A stretch of DNA of 64,000 nucleotides from JACVRW01 sp036519295 (GCA_036519295.1 DATDLN010000237.1:1-64000), one strand, 5' to 3'. Shown: positions 9,828 to 18,723, numbered from the stretch's first letter. Notes: generated by a model not told the origin, from the letters alone. A program made the numbers and translations.

Positions 9828-10106
9828 CCCGGTGCCGCGTCAAGCCCGTGACTCGCCGGCCTCGACCTCGCCACTGCGCCCGGCGACCATTGCCGCGAGG
9901 CGCCGCCGGCGCTGGCGGGCTCACAGCAGACCGGTCTCGTCCGGCGGCGTTTGGGCGGGTAAGGGTGTGGCCCTGTCGCACTGGTGCTTCCGCACCTGTG
10001 CCGTTCTTTATTGCACCGCGCCTGCCGAGTTTATCCAGGACGGTGCGGGATTTCATGGCCCTCGGCACGGCCGACAAAGCCGGACGGCCGGCGGCAACGC
10101 GCTCGC

Positions 10107-11108
10107 CTAATCGCCCTTGTCCTCGCTGCCCCCGCGCGTCCGTTTCAGCCAGTCGCCCAGCTGCTGGCCCACCTCGGCGACCGACGAGCCGGCCGCCTCG
10201 ATCGCATCGCCGACGCGGTCAGCGTAGTAGACGCCGGCGGCGTCCGCCTCCTCGCCTGCCGTGGGCTCCTCGCCTCGGCGCATGTAGTCGCCGCGAACCA
10301 TGCGGTCGTACTCGCCCTCCCGCACCCAGTCGAGGAGGATCCGCACCCGGCGGACCGGCATCGGGTGGGTGAGGCGCAGATTCTGGAGGAGCTTCGTCAG
10401 TCGCTCGAGGCCCGAGCCGCCCTCCGAATACTCCATGCCCTGTGCGATGAACGCGTCGAGGTTGAGGTCCTCGGCGGCCTCGCCCGCGGCAATCACCATC
10501 ATCGCCCGGCATACGGCTTGTGGGTCGCGGGTGACGAGCGCGGCCGCGCGGTCACACGAGAGCTCGGCAGCTCGCAGCCACTCGAACAGCGCAAGCTCGA
10601 TGGCCAGCAGGGGCAGGCCGGCGAGTATCGGAAGGCGCACGGAGGATCCGAGCATCAGCAGGATCGCCAGCGCCTGGCGGTACAGGACGTGATCGGACTG
10701 GATGTGCGCGGCCTCGTGTGCCAGGACGACTCTCCGCCCCTCGTCGTCGAGGATGCGGACCAGCTCCGAGTTGAGCACCACGATCGGCCTCTCGGTTCCG
10801 ATCGCGAACGCGTTCGCGATCGGATACTGGGTCATGTAGAGATCCGGCACCCGCTCCATGTCGAGCGTGTTGAAGACCTGCCGGTGGAGCACCCAGATGC
10901 CCGGAAGCTGCTCTTGGCCGAGCCTCACCGCGGAACCGAGCGTCGCCGCCCGCAGCGCGCGCTCGTAGCCGAGCGCGATCAGCTTTCGCACTACCTGGTC
11001 GAGGTATGGGATCTTCGCCAGCGCGGCCGTGGCCGCGCGATCGGCCGGGTGCTGGTAGGCACGCGGCGAGATCTCGTCGAGCTTCCAGGCGAGCTCGGGC
11101 TGGGTCAC
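10107..11108 (-). CDS. M48-family zinc metallopeptidase
   Basis: 333 residues. The zinc ligands are visible as HEAAH (about residue 135) and a downstream Glu in AELSCDRAA (about 185), the M48 pattern. Between them is a hydrophobic stretch that could be a membrane hairpin (LAILLMLGSSVRLPILAGL). The N-terminal third has the propeptide-like features of HtpX/Ste24-related bacterial proteins, and the C-terminal tail is charged. The likely role is membrane-associated proteolysis or quality control; the substrate is unknown. It converges on dnaE2 across 279 bases in which I see no gene, and diverges from the DUF72 gene with 23 bases between starts. Confidence 0.85.
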   Translation of the reverse strand: MTQPELAWKLDEISPRAYQHPADRAATAALAKIPYLDQVVRKLIALGYERALRAATLGSAVRLGQEQLPGIWVLHRQVFNTLDMERVPDLYMTQYPIANAFAIGTERPIVVLNSELVRILDDEGRRVVLAHEAAHIQSDHVLYRQALAILLMLGSSVRLPILAGLPLLAIELALFEWLRAAELSCDRAAALVTRDPQAVCRAMMVIAAGEAAEDLNLDAFIAQGMEYSEGGSGLERLTKLLQNLRLTHPMPVRRVRILLDWVREGEYDRMVRGDYMRRGEEPTAGEEADAAGVYYADRVGDAIEAAGSSVAEVGQQLGDWLKRTRGGSEDKGD

Positions 11109-11131
11109 GCGGCAACCTTACAGTTACGGCT

Positions 11132-12043
11132 ATGTCGGGACGCATACTCGTCGGCACTTCGAGCTGGGCGGATCCGGGGTTCGTCAAGGAGTGGTATCCG
11201 CCGAAGATGGCCGCCAAGGAGCGGCTGCCCTGGTACGCACAGCGCTTCCAGACGGTCGAGCTGAACTCGAGCTTCTACGCGGTGCCGGATCGCTCGACGG
11301 TGCACCAGTGGGTGGCCGCGACCCCGGAGGACTTCGTCTTCGACGTAAAGGTCCACCGGGCATTGTCGCGCCACGCGGCGCCACTCGACTCGTTGCCACC
11401 CGACCTGCGCGACGGCGTTCAAACCAACGAGCGCGGGCGGGTGCGCCTGAGCGACGAGCTCGAGTTGGCGCTCGCGAGGCGTCTCGTCGAGGAGACGGCG
11501 CCGCTCGCCGACGCGGGCAAGCTCGGGGCCTACCTGGTCCAGCTCACACCGGCGTTCGCGCCTCGCAGGCACGAGCTCGAGGAGCTCGACCAGCTCGTCG
11601 AGGCCCTCGCACCGCACCCCGTCGCCGTGGAGCTGCGTCACCGCGGCTGGGTGCGGGAGAAGCGCATCGAGCGCACGCTCGGCTGGTTTTCGGAGCGCGG
11701 CGTGACGTTCGTCTGCGTGGACGCGCCGCCGGGCGACGAGATACCCATCATGCCGCCCCTCGATGCGGTGACGAGCGACCGGCTCGCCTATCTGCGCGCC
11801 CACGGCCGCAACACCGAGGGCTACCTTCACGGCAGGTCGGTCGCCGAGCGCTTCGCGTGGCGCTACAGCGATGAGGAGCTCGAGGGAATCGGTGGGCGGG
11901 TAGGCTCGCTGGCGGAGCAGGCTGCGGAGGTGCACGTGGCGTTCAACAACAACCGCGGCGACGACGCGCCCACGGCCGCGCAGCGCTTTCGGGCCCTGCT
12001 CGGCCAGACGGCGCCGGCCGAGGAACAGCTGGGTCTCGGGTGA
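11132..12043 (+). CDS. DUF72 (YecE-like) TIM-barrel protein
   Basis: 303 residues starting at the ATG that begins MSGRILVGTSSWADPGF, the hallmark N terminus of DUF72 proteins. Further family features are the ELNSSFYAVP and FNNNRGDDAP segments. The fold is TIM-barrel-like and the biochemical function is not established. The longer open frame upstream overlaps the divergent M48 gene and is not needed. The TGA overlaps the GTG start of the next gene (GTGA), so the two are probably co-translated. Confidence 0.85.
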   Translation: MSGRILVGTSSWADPGFVKEWYPPKMAAKERLPWYAQRFQTVELNSSFYAVPDRSTVHQWVAATPEDFVFDVKVHRALSRHAAPLDSLPPDLRDGVQTNERGRVRLSDELELALARRLVEETAPLADAGKLGAYLVQLTPAFAPRRHELEELDQLVEALAPHPVAVELRHRGWVREKRIERTLGWFSERGVTFVCVDAPPGDEIPIMPPLDAVTSDRLAYLRAHGRNTEGYLHGRSVAERFAWRYSDEELEGIGGRVGSLAEQAAEVHVAFNNNRGDDAPTAAQRFRALLGQTAPAEEQLGLG

Positions 12044-12783
12044 GAGGACCGGTCGAAATCGCCGACGGCATTCACGCGCTCGGCAGCGAGGTCGTCAACT
12101 GGTATCTCGTCGAGGAAGACGGCCGGCTGACGGCGGTCGACGCGGGCCTGCCCAAGTTCCGCGAAACGCTTGAGGCGGACCTGCGGGCGATCGGTCGCGC
12201 GCCCGGGGAGGTCGACGCGGTGGTGCTCACCCACTCCGACTCGGACCACACCGGGGTGGCCTCGGCGCTCCGTGACGCCGGCGCCCGCGTGCTGATCCAC
12301 AAGGCCGACGAGGAGACGCTCCGCAAGCACGGCCCGAAGAAGGGCGAGGCCGCGCCGCTCCGGGCCCTGCCGCGCGTCGCGTGGCGGTGGCGCTTCTGGA
12401 GGGTGATGGGACACATGGCTCGCGGCGGCGGCGGGAAGCCTCCGAAGGTCGAGGGCGCCGAGACCTTCGCCGATGGCGACGCGCTCGACGTCCCCGGCCG
12501 CCCGCGCGCAGTCCACACGCCGGGCCATACCGACGGTCACTGCGCGCTGCTGTTCGAGGCGACCCGCACGCTGTTCGTCGGCGACGCCCTCTGCACCTGG
12601 AACTTCTTCACCGACAGGCCGGGAGCCCAGCTGATGCCGGGGCCGACAAACGTGAGCACGGCACAGGCACGCGAGTCCCTCACCGCGATCGAGGGGCTCG
12701 ACGCCGGGATGCTCCTGCCGGGTCACGGCGAGCCTTGGCACGGCACCCCGGCGGCGGCCGTCCGCGAGGCGCGCGCCGCCTGA
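12040..12783 (+). CDS. Metallo-beta-lactamase-fold hydrolase
   Basis: 247 residues from a GTG overlapping the DUF72 stop. The metal-binding signature is THSDSDHTG (about residue 67), followed by HTPGHTDGHCA, VGDALCTWN and LLPGHGEPWHG, which supply the further His and Asp ligands of a dinuclear site. The first histidine position of the usual HxHxDH is serine here (H-S-D-S-D-H), a common variation in lactonase- and RNase Z-like branches. A soluble hydrolase of ester or thioester type is likely; the substrate is unknown. It converges on the ATP-binding protein gene with 15 bases between them. Confidence 0.85.
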   Translation: MRGPVEIADGIHALGSEVVNWYLVEEDGRLTAVDAGLPKFRETLEADLRAIGRAPGEVDAVVLTHSDSDHTGVASALRDAGARVLIHKADEETLRKHGPKKGEAAPLRALPRVAWRWRFWRVMGHMARGGGGKPPKVEGAETFADGDALDVPGRPRAVHTPGHTDGHCALLFEATRTLFVGDALCTWNFFTDRPGAQLMPGPTNVSTAQARESLTAIEGLDAGMLLPGHGEPWHGTPAAAVREARAA

Positions 12784-12798
12784 CGCCCGGGCGACGGC

Positions 12799-13191
12799 CT
12801 ACGCCCGCCGCAGCTCGAACCAGACCTTCGTGGCCGCGTGCTCCTCGGCGACGCCCCAGCGGTCGGCGAGGCGCTCCACGAGGAACAGGCCCCACCCGGT
12901 GTGGTTGGAGTGTGGCGCTCCGGACTCCGCCGGATCGAAGCCCGGCCCCGAGTCCTTCACTTCGGTGAACACGACCGCCCGCCCGACGAGCACCTTCAGT
13001 GAGACCGTTTCGGCGGCTGTGTGCCTGACTGCGTTCGAGACCAGCTCGGTCACGAGCAGCCGCAGCGTCTCCGCGAGCGGCGGATCGAGGTCGGCCCGCA
13101 TCCGCGATAGCTCCCGCCGCGCGCGGGCGGCGGCATCGGGCCCGCCTGGAAGCCGCAGGATCAGGTTTTCGTCCGCGGGCTGCCGTCCCAT
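12799..13191 (-). CDS. RsbW-like serine kinase / HATPase_c regulator
   Basis: 130 residues forming a single GHKL ATPase domain: an N-box in LLVTELVSNAVRHT, a G1-like box DSGPGFDP and a G2-like box GWGLFLVERLADRWG. Such stand-alone proteins are anti-sigma factors or anti-anti-sigma kinases of the RsbW/SpoIIAB type. It lies 130 bases downstream of a PP2C/SpoIIE phosphatase on the same strand, the natural counter-enzyme in a partner-switching circuit. The open frame extends to a TTG at 13251, but the ATG at 13191 begins right before the domain. No sigma factor or STAS antagonist is encoded beside it. Confidence 0.8.
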   Translation of the reverse strand: MGRQPADENLILRLPGGPDAAARARRELSRMRADLDPPLAETLRLLVTELVSNAVRHTAAETVSLKVLVGRAVVFTEVKDSGPGFDPAESGAPHSNHTGWGLFLVERLADRWGVAEEHAATKVWFELRRA

Positions 13192-13320
13192 GTCGGGCGG
13201 CCCGCCCGGCCCTCTGAATGATCCCGGGTGGGAGCTGTGATCTCCTGGCAACGCGCTCGCGCGCGCCAGGATGCCGTAATTCGGGGCGATAGCTGCTCTC
13301 CCCTCCGATCAAGAACCTGC

Positions 13321-15432
13321 TCAGGGTGTACCCAAACCATCTGGGACCGCAACATTTGGCGGTCGTCGGTCGCGGCTCACGCGGAGGACCAGCACGGCAA
13401 TGTCATCGCGCGGGGGCCGGCCCTGCGAACGCAGCGCCGCCTGCTCGACCCTGGCGGCGATCGTGTCGGCGCCCTGGCCCGCGCAAGCCGAGACGAGTCC
13501 GGCCAGCCCCGCCTCGTCCAAGACGTGCCTTCCGCCTCTGCCTTCGACCACGCCATCGGTGTAGAAGACGATTGCATCGCCGGGGGAGAGGGAGGCGGCC
13601 CGGTCCTCGAGCTTCGGATCGGGGACCACCCCGAGCAGTGTGCCGTGCTCGCCGATTGGCTCGACCGTCCCGTCGGCACGGAGCAGGAGCGGAAGCGGAT
13701 GGCCGCCGCTTGCGATACCGACCCGGGCTCCGCCGTCGAGCACCTCGAGATATGCGTAGGCCACTGTGCAGAAGCGCCGGTCGTCTCGCTGGCGCAGCAG
13801 CGCCTCGTTGAGAATGCGGAGGCTGCGGCTCGGCACGCTCTGACCCATTGCGGCCGCCCGCAGCGTGTAGCGGGCCAGGGCGGTCACCGCGGCCGCATCG
13901 GGGCCCTTGCCGCAGACGTCGCCGATCACCACCGTCCAACCACGCCCGCCGGTCTCGAAGACGTCGTAGAAATCACCGCCCACTTCGCTGCCCTCTCCGG
14001 TAGGCCGGAAGCGGGCCGCCGCCTCGACCCCCGGGATGTCCGGCAGCTCGATCGGTAGCAGGCTCTGCTGCAGCGTGCGTGCGATGTAGGCGCGCTCGCG
14101 GTAGAGCCGGGCGTTGTCGACTGCGCTGGCGCAGCGCCGGGCCAGCTCCTCCGCGAGCTCGAGATCCTGCCCGTCGAAGCGCCGGCCCGAGGGGCCGGTC
14201 GCCAACGACAGCGCGCCAATCGTCCGGCCGCGGGCGATCATCGGTACGAGCATCGCCGAGCGCAGCTGGAGCTCGCTGAGGAGCCGGTGATGCTCCGCAT
14301 CGACCGCCGCCTCTCGCAGGAGTGCGTCCGGAATCTCCTCGTACACCTCGGGCGAGCCGGTGCGCACCACTTTCGGGACGCCTCTCGGCGCATCCGGGTC
14401 GAACGGGTAGCGTCTCGCCAGCTCCCGGAGGTGCGCGACCATCCCGGGATCGGCGTGCGCCAGCGCCACTCGGTCGATGCCGCCGTTCGTGTCGCGGAGA
14501 TCCACCGCGCACCAGTCCGCGACATCCGGCACCGTGAGCGCCGCGACCTCGCGCAACAACTCGTCTGGGTCGAGCGAGGAGCCAAGGACCGAGCTGCTCT
14601 CGGCGAGGAACCGCTGGGCGAGTTCGGCACGCTTGTGCGCCGTGAGGTCCTCGATCACGTTGATGGCCATGACCACCCGTCCCTCGCCGTTTCGGATCGG
14701 GGTCGATTTCACCGCCGACCAGCGCTCCTCGCCGGTCGCGCGGACGCGGAACCGCACCAGGGCCTCGCCACGCTCTCCGTCCTGGAGCGCCCGCCGGCCC
14801 GGCAGCCGCTCGAGCGGGAACGGCTCTCCGTGCTCGTCGAGCATCTCGAAGCGGTTCAGAATGTCCGTTGTGGACGCCGTCAGCAGTGCCTCGCTCGATT
14901 CGTACCCGAGCGTCGCCACCGCCGCGTCGTTCGCGAACAGCAGGCGGCCGTCGGGCGCCTGGGCGGTCACGGCGTCGGCAACGCCGCGCAGGATCGCTTC
15001 GAGCTGATCGCGCGCCTGGCTCGCGTCTCGTCGCGCCAGTTGCTCGAGCCGCAGCAGCTCGTCTCGCTCGGCATCCGTCTGCTTCCTCTGGCCGCGGCCG
15101 CTGCGGAAGGGCCGCGTGCGCGCGACCGCAACTGAGAGTAGGCCGCCCACGCCGACCGCGATCACCGATGCCACATGCTCGGCCGAGCCGAACGCATCGC
15201 TCGCCCAGCCGAGTGCGATCGACGCGACCAGGGCCAGGACGGCCACGGCAGAGGCCTGGCGAGCACTCGCGCCGAAAGCGGCGATCAGCGGACCCGCTAG
15301 CAGAAGCTCTGCGAGGACCGGCCGGGCCCCGAGCGCGGCTTCGAGAGCCGCCACGACGCAGACGGCTGCCAAGGCGAGCAGGAACGCCCCCCGCTCGCTG
15401 GCGAAGACCGTCCGTGGTGTTTGCGAGTCCAC
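13321..15432 (-). CDS. Membrane PAS-GAF-PP2C (SpoIIE/RsbU-type) serine phosphatase
   Basis: 703 residues. Four hydrophobic segments occupy about residues 15-115, followed by a PAS domain (about 140-265, FANDAAVATLGYESS), a GAF domain (about 275-435) and a C-terminal PP2C/SpoIIE domain (about 455-690). The phosphatase metal residues are visible in GGDFYDVFE, IGDVCGKGPDAA and YTDGVVEGR. It should sense a signal at the membrane or in the PAS/GAF domains and dephosphorylate an anti-anti-sigma factor. Together with the ATP-binding protein just downstream it makes half of a partner-switching pathway. The start sits close to the divergent hydrolase gene (33 bases between starts). Confidence 0.9.
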   Translation of the reverse strand: MDSQTPRTVFASERGAFLLALAAVCVVAALEAALGARPVLAELLLAGPLIAAFGASARQASAVAVLALVASIALGWASDAFGSAEHVASVIAVGVGGLLSVAVARTRPFRSGRGQRKQTDAERDELLRLEQLARRDASQARDQLEAILRGVADAVTAQAPDGRLLFANDAAVATLGYESSEALLTASTTDILNRFEMLDEHGEPFPLERLPGRRALQDGERGEALVRFRVRATGEERWSAVKSTPIRNGEGRVVMAINVIEDLTAHKRAELAQRFLAESSSVLGSSLDPDELLREVAALTVPDVADWCAVDLRDTNGGIDRVALAHADPGMVAHLRELARRYPFDPDAPRGVPKVVRTGSPEVYEEIPDALLREAAVDAEHHRLLSELQLRSAMLVPMIARGRTIGALSLATGPSGRRFDGQDLELAEELARRCASAVDNARLYRERAYIARTLQQSLLPIELPDIPGVEAAARFRPTGEGSEVGGDFYDVFETGGRGWTVVIGDVCGKGPDAAAVTALARYTLRAAAMGQSVPSRSLRILNEALLRQRDDRRFCTVAYAYLEVLDGGARVGIASGGHPLPLLLRADGTVEPIGEHGTLLGVVPDPKLEDRAASLSPGDAIVFYTDGVVEGRGGRHVLDEAGLAGLVSACAGQGADTIAARVEQAALRSQGRPPRDDIAVLVLRVSRDRRPPNVAVPDGLGTP

Positions 15433-15465
15433 CCCATGCGAGCTTACTCGCTACAAAGATGGGCA

Positions 15466-16221
15466 ATGCAGGCCTCCGACCGTGATCCCCCAGGCGTCGT
15501 CCGCGTTCGCGCGGCCAATCCGTCGGCACTGACCCTCGACGGCACCAACACATACGTGGTGGCGGGCTGGGTGGTCGATCCAGGGCCGGCGGATCCCGCC
15601 CATCTCGACGCCGTCCGGGCGGCCGCGCGCGACGGCATCGATGGGGTGGTGCTGACTCACTCGCACGCCGACCACGCGGAGGGCGCGAGCGATCTGGGGG
15701 CCGCCGTGACCCTCCCGAGCGACGGTCAGGAGATCGGTCCCTTCCAAGCGCTCGGCACGCCGGGGCACTCGGCCGACAGCGTATGTCTGCTTGCAGGGCG
15801 AGTTTGCTTCACCGGCGACACCGTGCTCGGCAGCGGGAGCGTCTTCATCGCTCCCGGCGAGGGATCGCTGTCCGCATACCTCGACTCGTTGCGGCGCCTC
15901 CGGGCGCTCGAGCTCGATGTCCTGTGTCCCGGACACGGCCCCTACGTCTGGGACCCGGAAGCAAAGCTCGACGAGTACATCGAGCACCGCCTGGATCGCG
16001 AGCGGCGCCTGCTCGCCGCGCTCGACTCCGGCCTGCGCGATCGCGACGACTTGCTCGACGCCGCGTGGTCGGACGCACCGCCCGAGCTGCGGCCCGCGGC
16101 CGCGCTCACGCTCGCGGCGCACCTCGAGAAGCTGACAGAGGAAGGGCGGCTGCCGTCGGGGATCGAGCGTGCCGAGGGCCCGGGTACGATCGGGCCTGAT
16201 CGAGCGGACAAAGGGAGGTGA
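15466..16221 (+). CDS. Metallo-beta-lactamase-fold hydrolase (LACTB2-like)
   Basis: 251 residues. Metal ligands: LTHSHADHAEG, GTPGHSADS, FTGDTVLGSG and LCPGHGP, an intact HxHxDH site. The N-terminal RVRANNPSALTLDGTNTYV-like segment (here RVRAANPSALTLDGTNTYVV) and the C-terminal winged-helix-like region (about 195-250) resemble LACTB2/RNase-type hydrolases. A frame extension to a TTG at 15421 overlaps the divergent SpoIIE gene, so ATG 15466 is preferred. The TGA is followed two bases later by the ATG of the UPF0158 gene, and the AAGGGAGG ribosome binding site for that gene lies inside this one, so the pair is probably co-transcribed. Confidence 0.85.
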   Translation: MQASDRDPPGVVRVRAANPSALTLDGTNTYVVAGWVVDPGPADPAHLDAVRAAARDGIDGVVLTHSHADHAEGASDLGAAVTLPSDGQEIGPFQALGTPGHSADSVCLLAGRVCFTGDTVLGSGSVFIAPGEGSLSAYLDSLRRLRALELDVLCPGHGPYVWDPEAKLDEYIEHRLDRERRLLAALDSGLRDRDDLLDAAWSDAPPELRPAAALTLAAHLEKLTEEGRLPSGIERAEGPGTIGPDRADKGR

Positions 16222-16223
16222 CG

Positions 16224-16910
16224 ATGCTCGATCCGGAGCAGGTGGATCTCGCCGATCTCGCGCTCGCGCTCGAGGACCATTCGGAGGAGCACAGCTGGTG
16301 GCTCGATGCGGACACTGGAGAGGTCGAGCCGCACTTCACGGGTGAGCCCGAGACGGCCCATTTCCCGGAGAGCGACGGCCGTCGCCTGATCCTCGTCGAG
16401 CCTCTGCCGACAGCGATCGGCTACGGCGACATGGAGGACTTCGTTGCCTTCGTGCGCGAACCGCGGACGCGCGACCTGCTCGAACGCGCGATCGCCGGAC
16501 GCGGGGCGCTCCGCCGATTCAAGGACACGTTGCTCGACTACCCGGAGCTGCGTGAGGCCTGGTTCGCCTTCCACGACGCCCGCGGCGAGCGGCGCGCGAT
16601 CGAATGCGTCGCCCACCGCGTAGCGCTCGACCTCGAGCGCATCTACCGGGAACGGCTTCGGGGCGTGCTACTGCTGGGAGCGTGGGCGAGCGGGGAGGCT
16701 CACCCAGAGGCGGAGCTCGAGCTGCTCGTGGTGCTCGACGACGTGGACGACCGCTGGGAGGAGAGACGGCGGATGGACAGGGTCATGTGGCGGCACTCGG
16801 TCCGCAACGACACCGTCGTGACGGGCATCCCGGTGACCGAGGCCGAGCTCGAACGCGGCGACACGCCGCTGCTTTCCCGCGCTCTCGCCGAAGGGGTGCG
16901 GGTGGAGTGA
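16224..16910 (+). CDS. UPF0158 domain fused to a degenerate nucleotidyltransferase (MNT-like) domain
   Basis: 228 residues. Residues 1-135 match UPF0158: LDADTGEVEPHF, YGDMEDFVAFV, GRGALRRFKDTL and the final WFAFHDAR are its signature. The last 85 residues look like a minimal nucleotidyltransferase (LLLGAWASGEAHPEAELELL, then VVLDD), but the GS motif is GA and the catalytic DxD is ExE, so nucleotide transfer is doubtful. A strong AAGGGAGG precedes ATG 16224. The stop overlaps the GTG of a HEPN gene. MNT plus HEPN is the layout of HEPN/MNT toxin-antitoxin pairs; the fusion to UPF0158 is unusual. Function is inferred from context only. Confidence 0.75.
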   Translation: MLDPEQVDLADLALALEDHSEEHSWWLDADTGEVEPHFTGEPETAHFPESDGRRLILVEPLPTAIGYGDMEDFVAFVREPRTRDLLERAIAGRGALRRFKDTLLDYPELREAWFAFHDARGERRAIECVAHRVALDLERIYRERLRGVLLLGAWASGEAHPEAELELLVVLDDVDDRWEERRRMDRVMWRHSVRNDTVVTGIPVTEAELERGDTPLLSRALAEGVRVE

Positions 16911-17287
16911 GCTCGCCTGAGAAGCGCCCGCTGGAACGCGGCCGCGAGGAGGTGCGGGCGGCGCGCGCGCTGCTCGAGGCCGGCTTCCCCTCACAGGCGG
17001 TGTCGCACGCCTTCATGGCCGGCTTTCAGGCGGCCACTGCGGCCCTGTACGCGATCGGGGAGGCGCCAACGACGCGTACCGGGATGCTGTCGTCCTTCAG
17101 TCGCCATGTCGTAGGCGACGACGGCGTCGACCACGAGGACGGGCGGATCCTGCGCAAGCTGTTCGAGGACCGCAGCTACGTCGACCACGCTCTGGGCCAG
17201 GCTCCCGAGCGGGAGGCACAGGCCGCCATCGCGAGCGCGGAGCGCCTGGTCGACGCCACCGCTCGCTGGATCGAGCGGCGCTCCTAG
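16907..17287 (+). CDS. HEPN-domain protein (UPF0332-like), possible toxin or RNA-binding partner
   Basis: 126 residues from a GTG overlapping the previous stop (GTGA). The whole chain is a four-helix HEPN domain: RGREEVRAARALLEAGFP at the start, AFMAGFQAATAALYAIGE in helix 2, and the R-x4-H element RSYVDH near residue 88. In HEPN ribonucleases an R-x4-6-H element forms the active site, while in UPF0332 proteins the place is often occupied by R-x3-DY; this protein falls between the two. Coupled to an MNT-like gene it resembles a type VII toxin-antitoxin pair. Its stop shares CTAG with the convergent pseudokinase stop. Confidence 0.75.
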   Translation: MSSPEKRPLERGREEVRAARALLEAGFPSQAVSHAFMAGFQAATAALYAIGEAPTTRTGMLSSFSRHVVGDDGVDHEDGRILRKLFEDRSYVDHALGQAPEREAQAAIASAERLVDATARWIERRS

Positions 17288-18723
17288 CTGAACCGGACGG
17301 CGCGCAGGGTGTCCTGAAGCGCCTGCTCGCGACGCACAGCCTCGCGCCCGGCGGCCCGCCAGGCAGTGTGATTCTGGCCTCCGGCGGCGGCCGCCATCTC
17401 GCGGTACGCGCGCTCGGCTTCTCGCAATCCCTGGGCGAGCCGCCCCTGTCCGCTGGCTGCGGCCGGTGCGGCCGGCAGCGCGTGGCGTGCATCCCGGTAG
17501 GCTCGTGCGAGCGCCCTCGCCGCGGCGGCCTGACCCCCGGGACGGCGCGCATCCCGGAGCCGCTGCCGGGCCGCAGCCCGGCGCGTGCGCAAACGCTCCA
17601 CTGCCCGGCTCAGGCCCTCCACATAGGCCGCCTGCTGCATACGGTCGGCGGGAGCCGGCGAGCGGACCGTGGCCGGCGGCTGCGTCTGGCCGGAGGTGTC
17701 GACGCTTCCCGTGGCGAAGCCGCTTATCGCGCTGGCGAGCAATGCCAGCCCGATCCACACGGCGGTGCGGCGTGCCCGCGGCGCGAGCATCCGGGGCGCC
17801 GGCGCCCTCGCGCGTCCCTTGCGGTCCTCCTTGGCCGCGGCAACCACGGGGATGGCCGGCTCCGTGCCCAGGGCCTTCCCCGCGGACCGGATTAGCTGCG
17901 CCGGCGAGCTGTAGCGATCGCGCGGGTTCTTCGCCATTCCCCTCGCGACCACCTCGTCGAGGGCGGGCGGCAGGCCGGGACGCCGGTCCGACACCCGGGG
18001 CGGAGACTCCACCACGTGGGCGTGAAGCGTGAGGAGCGGCAGTTCGTAGGGATAGGGAGGCGCTCCAGAGAGGCACTCGACGAGGATGCAGGCGAGCGAG
18101 TACACGTTGCTCTCCGGCTCGAGCGGCTCGCCGCGTACCTCTTCGGGGGACCGGTAGTCCGCGCCCTCGCTTGCGCTGCGCAACTCGCAGCCCCGCGCCT
18201 GCGGCATCGCGACGCCGAAGTCCGTGAGGACGGCGTCTGGCGGCGGCCCTCCGCGGAGAACGATGGCCTTCGGAGTCAGGTCACGGTGGAGCAGACCGCG
18301 TGCGGCCGCCGTCTCGAGCGCACCCGCGACCTGCCCGAGGATCCGCATCGCCTCGGCAGGTTCGATAGGTCCGTCGCGCAGCCGATCCGCGAGCGTATCC
18401 GCCCCGGCGACGCCGCTGACCAGATAGAGCCCCTTCCGCCCCTCGCATGGGTCGCGCAGCGGGGCCAGATGCGGGTGCTCGATCGACGCCCGCAGTTGAG
18501 CGCGCCGCAGCACGCTTCGGCGTAGTTCCCGATCCGCGGCGATCGCGGGAGAGAGGAGGGTGAGCGTGACGCGCTCGCCGTCGGGCGTGTCGGCCTCGAC
18601 CACGGTGTGCAGGTCGGGATCTGTGGCGATCACACGCTCGACACGGAATCCCTCGACGAGGGCGCCCGATCGAACACGCCGGTCGGGTGTATCCATCGTC
18701 CCGTGTCGGATTGGCCCGCTCAT
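17284..18723 (-). CDS. Transmembrane Ser/Thr pseudokinase, copy A
   Basis: 479 residues. A protein-kinase-like domain (about 20-285) keeps DFG (TDFGVAMPQ) and a YRSPEE activation-segment end. It lacks the glycine loop (RVIATDPDLHT), has Thr in place of the beta-3 lysine (RVTLTLLSP), and reads HRDLTPKA where HRDLKPxN is expected. It is therefore predicted to be catalytically dead. A single membrane span (AVWIGLALLASAISGFATG, about 325) leads to an external alpha-helical domain rich in Arg and Ala (AYVEGLSRAVERLRTRRAA). Its ATG overlaps the stop of the proline-rich protein gene upstream. Copy B (19372-20889) has the same architecture. Role unknown; a receptor-like scaffold is possible. Confidence 0.85.
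   Translation of the reverse strand: MSGPIRHGTMDTPDRRVRSGALVEGFRVERVIATDPDLHTVVEADTPDGERVTLTLLSPAIAADRELRRSVLRRAQLRASIEHPHLAPLRDPCEGRKGLYLVSGVAGADTLADRLRDGPIEPAEAMRILGQVAGALETAAARGLLHRDLTPKAIVLRGGPPPDAVLTDFGVAMPQARGCELRSASEGADYRSPEEVRGEPLEPESNVYSLACILVECLSGAPPYPYELPLLTLHAHVVESPPRVSDRRPGLPPALDEVVARGMAKNPRDRYSSPAQLIRSAGKALGTEPAIPVVAAAKEDRKGRARAPAPRMLAPRARRTAVWIGLALLASAISGFATGSVDTSGQTQPPATVRSPAPADRMQQAAYVEGLSRAVERLRTRRAAARQRLRDARRPGGQAAAARALARAYRDARHALPAAPAAASGQGRLAQGLREAERAYREMAAAAGGQNHTAWRAAGREAVRREQALQDTLRAVRFS

Noticed and set aside
9828..10106. A 92-codon plus-strand ORF in the dnaE2-M48 gap
   Set aside because: No ribosome binding site, basic low-complexity translation, and it overlaps the convergent M48 gene end.
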